This document shows, in pieces, positions 6,418-10,399 of a DNA stretch of 10,399 nt. Source of the DNA: Desulfobulbaceae bacterium UBA2276. GTDB taxonomy: Bacteria; Desulfobacterota; Desulfobulbia; Desulfobulbales; Desulfocapsaceae. How positions within the stretch are numbered: position 1 is the stretch's first letter; the number at the start of each line of letters is the position of its first letter. A program made the translations under genes and the position numbers. The notes under the pieces were generated by a model, which ran no database searches, was not told the DNA's origin, and was given only the letters and a program-made list of their open reading frames with translations. The DNA lies in NCBI GenBank assembly GCA_002347085.1, contig DDWW01000048.1, positions 1 to 10,399 on the forward strand, given 5' to 3'.

Positions 6418-7932
6418 TTATCTGCGATAATCCTTGATCTTCTGCTGCCAGATTGCCGGACCGATCTTGTGGATTGACTCTCCTCGGCTATCCACAGCCA
6501 CGGTCACCGGCATATCTTCCACTTCAAACTCGTAAATAGCCTCCATGCCCAGATCACCAAAGGCTACCACCCGTGATTTCTTGATTGCCTTGGAGACCAG
6601 ATAGGCTGCGCCGCCGACTGCCATAAGATAGACCGCGCCATGTTTTTTGATGGCCGCAATGGCCGCATCCCCCCGTTCTGACTTGCCGATCATGCCCAAC
6701 AGACCGGTCTGAGACAGCATCATCTCGGTATATTTATCCATGCGGGTGGCGGTGGTGGGACCGGCCGGGCCTACTACCTCGTTGCCCACCGGGTCAACCG
6801 GTCCCACGTAATAGATAAATTTCCCCTTGAAATCGACACCTGCCGGGAGTGGCGCGCCTGTGTCCAGCAGCTTTTGGATGCGGCCATGGGCGGCATCCCG
6901 GCCGGTGAGGATGGTGCCGTTCAAGAGCAGGGTCTCACCTGGTTGCCAACTCTCGATTTCTTCGCGGCGGATGCCGTCAAGCTGCACCCGTTTCACCTCA
7001 GGCCCCATCTCCCATTTGATCTGCGGCCAGTCTTCGATCTGCGGGGGGGCAAAATGTGCGGGTCCGCTGCCATCCAGGGTAAAATGGATATGACGGGTGG
7101 CGGCACAGTTCGGGATCATGGCCACCGGCAGAGAGGCCGCGTGAGTGGGGCAATCCTTGATCTTGACATCGAGCGCGGTGGTTAGTCCTCCCAAACCCTG
7201 GGCGCCGATCCCTAAGTTATTGACCGCCTCATAAATCTCCAGGCGCAGCTCTTCGACGCGGCTGGCTGGCCCGCGGGCGATCAGATCCTGGATGTCGATA
7301 GGCTCCATCAGCGATTCTTTGGCCAGGACCATGGCCCGATCAACCGTTCCGCCAATTCCTATCCCGAGAATCCCCGGTGGGCACCAGCCGGCTCCCATGG
7401 TGGGTAGGGTTTTTACCACCCAGTCAACAATGGAGTCGCCGGGATTGAGGGCCATAAACTTGCTCTTGTTCTCCGAGCCACCGCCTTTGGCCGCAATGCG
7501 GATATCAATGATGTTACCGGGAACAAGCTCGGTGTAGATCACTGCCGGGGTGTTGTCGCCGGTGTTTTTTCGCGCTCCGGCCGGATCAGCAAGCACTGAT
7601 GCGCGCAAGGGATTTTCCGGCGTGAGCCAGGCTCGCCGGACACCCGCATCCACCAGCTCTTGGAGACTTAACCCCGTGTCAAATCGGCACTGCATCCCCA
7701 CTTTCAGAAAGACGGTAACAATGCCGGTATCCTGACAGATCGGTCGTTGGCCAATGGCCGCCATCCGTGAGTTGGTCAGAATCTGGGCCAGGGCATCCTT
7801 GGCTGCGGGATTCAGCTCTTTTTCATAGGCGCGGGCCATGGCCTGGATAAAATCGCGGGGATGGGCAAAGGAAATGGTTTGCAGGCTGTCGGCAATAGAG
7901 CTGATAAAATCTTCGGGTTTGATGATGGTCAT
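6418..7932 (-). CDS. Fumarate hydratase class I, fused alpha and beta domains (Fe-S)
   Basis: The product is 504 aa from ATG 7930-7932 (MTIIKPEDF). The enzyme interconverts fumarate and L-malate with an oxygen-sensitive 4Fe-4S cluster, in the cytoplasm. Residues about 10-285 are the alpha part: ICQDTGIVTVF, AAKGGGSENKSKF, WCPPGILGIGIGG and PNCAATRHIHF. C66, C184 and C276 match the three cluster ligands of class I fumarases in spacing (118 and 92 residues). From about 313 to 495 is the beta part: LLLNGTILTGRDAAHGRI, YYVGPVDPVGNEVVGPAGPT, ATRMDKY and GDLGMEAIYEFEVED. The frame extends upstream to 8007, but that segment (rich in Phe and Arg) overlaps the promoter candidate and is unlike the family. 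The chosen ATG has no clear Shine-Dalgarno sequence, so the start is somewhat uncertain. The chain is shorter at the N-terminus than the ~550-aa E. coli FumA. The gene is monocistronic here. Confidence 0.93.
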   Translation of the reverse strand: MTIIKPEDFISSIADSLQTISFAHPRDFIQAMARAYEKELNPAAKDALAQILTNSRMAAIGQRPICQDTGIVTVFLKVGMQCRFDTGLSLQELVDAGVRRAWLTPENPLRASVLADPAGARKNTGDNTPAVIYTELVPGNIIDIRIAAKGGGSENKSKFMALNPGDSIVDWVVKTLPTMGAGWCPPGILGIGIGGTVDRAMVLAKESLMEPIDIQDLIARGPASRVEELRLEIYEAVNNLGIGAQGLGGLTTALDVKIKDCPTHAASLPVAMIPNCAATRHIHFTLDGSGPAHFAPPQIEDWPQIKWEMGPEVKRVQLDGIRREEIESWQPGETLLLNGTILTGRDAAHGRIQKLLDTGAPLPAGVDFKGKFIYYVGPVDPVGNEVVGPAGPTTATRMDKYTEMMLSQTGLLGMIGKSERGDAAIAAIKKHGAVYLMAVGGAAYLVSKAIKKSRVVAFGDLGMEAIYEFEVEDMPVTVAVDSRGESIHKIGPAIWQQKIKDYRR

Positions 7933-8005
7933 GGCATGAAAGATGGCGCAAGAAAGAGGGAAAAACTTTGCAGAAGGAAGATGATCTCTGAACCTCATTT
8001 CTTGC

Positions 8006-8034
8006 AATATAGCGAGTTACGAAGAACTTCACAA
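8006..8034 (-). promoter_or_regulatory. Candidate sigma-70 promoter of the fumarase gene
   Basis: On the - strand TTGTGA (8029-8034) and TATATT (8006-8011) are separated by exactly 17 bases. This predicts a transcript starting near 7999 with a leader of about 65 nt to the ATG at 7932. It argues against translation starting in the upstream extension of the frame, whose first codon at 8007 overlaps the -10 element. Confidence 0.5.
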
Positions 8035-8187
8035 TATCAGGGACGAATCATGTGACCGGTTTTTTTTATGGCGTGCTCTCTTTATGCCGTTTATGATTGA
8101 TAATTGGTAGCCATAAATGGTACGTGGCATCGGGAAGCGTGAGTCGAGCAGAGAAAAGTCAAAAAGAATCGCTGGAGGAAAGGACGA

Positions 8188-9474
8188 ATGAATACAAGCA
8201 CATCGGCGGAGATGTTTCAACAGGCACGCAAGGTTATCCCGGGCGGGGTCAATAGTCCGGTGCGGGCTTGCCGTTCAGTGGGTTGTGATCCGCTTTTTAT
8301 TGAACGGGCTCAAGGGGCAACGGTTTATGATGTGGATGGCAACGAATATATAGATTTCGTCTGTTCCTGGGGCCCCATGATCATGGGCCATGCCCATCCT
8401 GAGATCCTGGCCGCCATAGGTGAGGCAATGCAGTATGGCACCAGTTTCGGGGCCCCTACCCCCAAAGAAATCGAGCTGGCCTCCATGGTGGTCGAGGCCC
8501 TGCCCTCGGTGGAAAAAGTTCGTTTTGTCAGTTCCGGTACTGAGGCTACCATGAGCGCGGTGCGTTTGGCCCGAGGTTATACCGGTAAAAAGGTGATCGT
8601 AAAATTTGATGGGTGTTATCATGGGCATGCCGATTCATTTCTGGTCAAGGCCGGCTCGGGGGTGATTACCCTTGGCATTCCAGGGAGCCCTGGAGTGCCG
8701 GAAGAGATTGTGAAAAATACCGTCTCCATCCCCTATAACAATGAAGAGATCCTGGAAAAGACCTTGCGCGATGCCGCACTCGACATCGCTTGTGTCATTG
8801 TTGAACCAGTGGCGGGCAATATGGGTTGTGTCGCTCCGGCGCCTGGTTTCCTGCAGAAGTTGAGGGAGCTTACCGCCGAGCTGGGTATTGTGCTCATCTT
8901 TGATGAGGTGATCACCGGCTTTCGTCTGGCCTATGGCGGGGCCCAGGAATACTTTGGGATCATGCCCGATCTGACCTGTCTGGGTAAGATCATTGGCGGC
9001 GGATTGCCGGTGGGGGCCTATGGTGGGCGGGCCGATATCATGGACAAGATAGCCCCGGACGGACCAGTCTATCAGGCTGGAACCCTGTCGGGTAATCCAC
9101 TGGCCATGGCTGCCGGGATTGCCACCCTGAAATTGCTCAAAAAAGATGGATTTTACGCCCAGTTAAACGACAAGGCCGCCAGGTTTGCCCTGCGACTGGA
9201 GGAGATCAGTGAGCGAACGAAGATTCCGGTGCAGTTGAATCGGGTCGGGTCGTTAATGACCGGGTTCTTTACCACCGAAAAGGTGGTTGATTTTGTCTCG
9301 GCCATGACGGCTGATGCCACTCGTTATGGCCAGCATTATCGTCAGATGCTGTCCCGCGGCATTTATCTGGCCCCTTCCCAGTTTGAGGTGGCCTTTATCT
9401 CGTCTGCCCAAACGGAAAAGCAATTGGAAACAGCCCTGGAAATGACTGAATGGTCATTCAAAAAATTAGTATAA
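8188..9474 (+). CDS. hemL: Glutamate-1-semialdehyde 2,1-aminomutase HemL
   Basis: The product is 428 aa, the usual length of this family. It is a PLP-dependent enzyme that converts glutamate-1-semialdehyde to 5-aminolevulinate, the last step of the C5 route into tetrapyrroles (heme, siroheme, cobalamin). Visible motifs: N-terminal PGGVNSPVRA at 18-27, RFVSSGTEATMSAVRLARG at 112-130 (PLP phosphate region), FDGCYHGHADSFLVKAGSG at 140-158, the Asp that contacts the pyridine nitrogen in FDEVITGFR at 238-246, and the Schiff-base lysine K267 in CLGKIIGGGLPVGAYGG. The C-terminal GIYLAPSQFEVAFISSAQT is also typical of HemL. The start is supported by GGAGG at 8174-8178 with a 9-base spacer. The 180-bp gap to the divergent fumarase probably holds its promoter, but no convincing -35/-10 pair was found. 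No other heme gene adjoins; atp genes follow after 103 bp. Confidence 0.97.
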   Translation: MNTSTSAEMFQQARKVIPGGVNSPVRACRSVGCDPLFIERAQGATVYDVDGNEYIDFVCSWGPMIMGHAHPEILAAIGEAMQYGTSFGAPTPKEIELASMVVEALPSVEKVRFVSSGTEATMSAVRLARGYTGKKVIVKFDGCYHGHADSFLVKAGSGVITLGIPGSPGVPEEIVKNTVSIPYNNEEILEKTLRDAALDIACVIVEPVAGNMGCVAPAPGFLQKLRELTAELGIVLIFDEVITGFRLAYGGAQEYFGIMPDLTCLGKIIGGGLPVGAYGGRADIMDKIAPDGPVYQAGTLSGNPLAMAAGIATLKLLKKDGFYAQLNDKAARFALRLEEISERTKIPVQLNRVGSLMTGFFTTEKVVDFVSAMTADATRYGQHYRQMLSRGIYLAPSQFEVAFISSAQTEKQLETALEMTEWSFKKLV

Positions 9475-9494
9475 AAACGAAAAAACCATTGACT

Positions 9495-9524
9495 TTGACA
9501 GGTGGGCGTGCTAACAGGTTTATT
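9495..9524 (+). promoter_or_regulatory. Candidate sigma-70 promoter of the atp cluster
   Basis: A perfect -35 TTGACA (9495-9500) is followed after 18 bases by TTTATT (9519-9524), four of six matches to the -10 consensus. It lies in the 103-bp hemL-atpZ gap and predicts a start near 9531, about 45 nt before atpZ. No terminator hairpin is visible after hemL, so readthrough from hemL is also possible. Confidence 0.45.
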
Positions 9525-9577
9525 CGTTTCTCATTGTTTTCTCAAAAGTTGTTTCGATAGTGACGATGGAGACAAAG

Positions 9578-9805
9578 ATGTTCAAAATGGATAAAGAGAT
9601 GATCCACCTGCTGGGCAACTATGGCCATATCGGCTTTACCTTTGTCGCGGCAATCTTTATCGGCATGGGGGGCGGGATCTACCTTGATCAGAAGGTGTTT
9701 GATGATCGAACGACCCCCTGGTTTACTTTTATCGGGCTTGCATTCGGGATAGCCGCCGGTTTTAAGAGTCTGTTTGATATAGTCAAGCAGCAAAATAAAA
9801 ACTAA
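9578..9805 (+). CDS. atpZ: AtpZ/AtpI-family small membrane protein of the F0F1 ATP synthase operon
   Basis: The product is 75 aa from ATG 9578, preferred because GGAG lies at 9568-9571 with a 6-base spacer; in-frame GTG 9560 and ATG 9566 would add six or four residues. Two transmembrane helices are visible: residues about 17-36 (HIGFTFVAAIFIGMGGGIYL) and about 48-68 (WFTFIGLAFGIAAGFKSLF). The GGGIYLDQ ... PWFTFIGL-x-FGIAAGFKS pattern is the hallmark of the AtpZ (putative F0F1 ATPase subunit, Ca/Mg transport) family. Such proteins are encoded at the head of atp operons and are thought to help ion supply or assembly of the F0 ring. The next gene begins 21 bp later. Confidence 0.88.
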   Translation: MFKMDKEMIHLLGNYGHIGFTFVAAIFIGMGGGIYLDQKVFDDRTTPWFTFIGLAFGIAAGFKSLFDIVKQQNKN

Positions 9806-9826
9806 AGCAGAGGCGGTTACAAGAGA

Positions 9827-10249
9827 GTGGCGGACGAATTATTATCCCTGCACAAGTTGCAGGTGTGGAGCTGGGTCTGTCTTGTTGCTCTCTGTGCCGG
9901 GAGCTGGCTGTTTTTGTCCTGGGAGTTTGCCTGGGCGGTGGCAGTGGGTGGGGTTGTCTCCATTGTCAGTTTTATGTTGACCCATCAGGATGTGGCCCGC
10001 TTTATGAAATCCCTTGATTCTTCTGAGGAAGGGCAAGGAGAAAAAAAGGCCCTCCAGGCGGGGAAATCTCGTTATATTATTAAATTTTGGCTTCGGCTGG
10101 TAATTATTGGGCTCATCTTACTGATGCTTATTAAAAGCGGTAGGGTGAATATCTTTGGATTGCTGGTGGGGCTGTCAACGGTAGTGTTTACCATTACACT
10201 GACGACAGTTGGTGCGGCGGGACGCTATTTTATCAGCAGCAGGAGGTAA
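9827..10249 (+). CDS. atpI: ATP synthase subunit I (AtpI)
   Basis: The product is 140 aa from GTG 9827; AGGCGG at 9811-9816 is a possible ribosome site with a 10-base spacer. Four hydrophobic segments are visible, at about 17-33, 36-51, 88-104 and 109-130, separated by a charged loop (DSSEEGQGEKKALQAGK). The arrangement resembles the ATP synthase I (AtpI) family, accessory membrane proteins that assist c-ring assembly of the F0 sector. The call rests on topology and on the position between atpZ and atpB, because this family is poorly conserved in sequence. The stop codon overlaps the end of AGGAGG (10241-10246), the likely ribosome site for atpB, suggesting coupled translation. Confidence 0.8.
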   Translation: MADELLSLHKLQVWSWVCLVALCAGSWLFLSWEFAWAVAVGGVVSIVSFMLTHQDVARFMKSLDSSEEGQGEKKALQAGKSRYIIKFWLRLVIIGLILLMLIKSGRVNIFGLLVGLSTVVFTITLTTVGAAGRYFISSRR

Positions 10250-10257
10250 GAGGGATT

Positions 10258-10399
10258 ATGGAACATCCAATACTATTTATATCAATCATTCTGGAAAAAT
10301 TGGGACTGCCCATTCCGCATGGTCCGGTTGGTCATGGTCTGATTGAGCAACTGTGCGCGCCGTACATGACCTACACCTGGTTTACCATGATTTTTCTTA
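10258..10399 (+). CDS. atpB: ATP synthase F0 subunit a (AtpB), 5' fragment
   Basis: Forty-seven codons are visible before the window ends. The frame begins MEHPILFISIILEKLGLPIP and continues to MTYTWFTMIFL. The MEHP-ILF start with a short amphipathic lead into a first transmembrane helix is typical of subunit a in deltaproteobacteria. Subunit a forms the proton half-channels against the c ring. The start lies 8 bp after atpI, with AGGAGG (10241-10246) and GAGGG (10250-10254) upstream. The call leans on the N-terminal motif and on the operon order atpZ-atpI-atpB. Confidence 0.85.
   Translation, partial: MEHPILFISIILEKLGLPIPHGPVGHGLIEQLCAPYMTYTWFTMIFL

Noticed and set aside
8081..8130. hemL promoter candidates (GATAAT at 8099-8104; TTGATA at 8097-8102)
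   Set aside because: Neither has a partner element at 16-18 bp that resembles the consensus.

Overview
The gene content (type II secretion genes, a single-chain Fe-S class I fumarase, hemL directly ahead of an atpZ-atpI-atpB F0 cluster) and the protein style suggest a Gram-negative, anaerobic Desulfobacterota (deltaproteobacterial) chromosome, plausibly Desulfobulbales-like. This is inference from gene content. No rRNA or other taxonomic marker is present.

Layout. Bases 1-3174 (+): the 3' part of a type II secretion secretin (gspD) with a TPR-containing tail, then the complete assembly ATPase gspE. Bases 3181-5708 (-): a convergent two-gene unit. A cytoplasmic-facing zinc-ribbon protein with a Glu/Pro-rich stalk and a C-terminal membrane anchor comes first in transcription order, followed by an exported right-handed beta-helix protein that could be a substrate of the neighbouring secretion system. 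Bases 5709-6417: a largely AT-rich gap with a good promoter for the zinc-ribbon gene. It also holds what reads as a decayed nickel/cobalt uptake locus: a frameshifted NikR ribbon-helix-helix N-terminus that runs straight into the last part of a CbiM/NikM-like permease. A 24-bp imperfect palindrome lies just ahead of it, and a possible terminator follows it. Bases 6418-7932 (-): fused class I fumarate hydratase, with its promoter in the 8008-8187 divergent gap. Bases 8188-9474 (+): hemL (glutamate-1-semialdehyde aminomutase), the C5-pathway step to 5-aminolevulinate. Bases 9578-10399 (+): atpZ, atpI and the start of atpB, the front of an F0 ATP synthase operon with its own candidate promoter.

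How they fit together. GspE powers pseudopilus assembly and GspD is the outer-membrane channel of the same machine; the exported beta-helix protein is a natural candidate cargo. Fumarase, hemL and the atp genes are housekeeping metabolism and bioenergetics. No tRNA, rRNA, CRISPR array, insertion sequence or phage gene was seen. No complete new multi-gene system is evident. The least ordinary parts are the nikR/cbiM remnant, the TPR-tailed secretin and the zinc-ribbon membrane protein.
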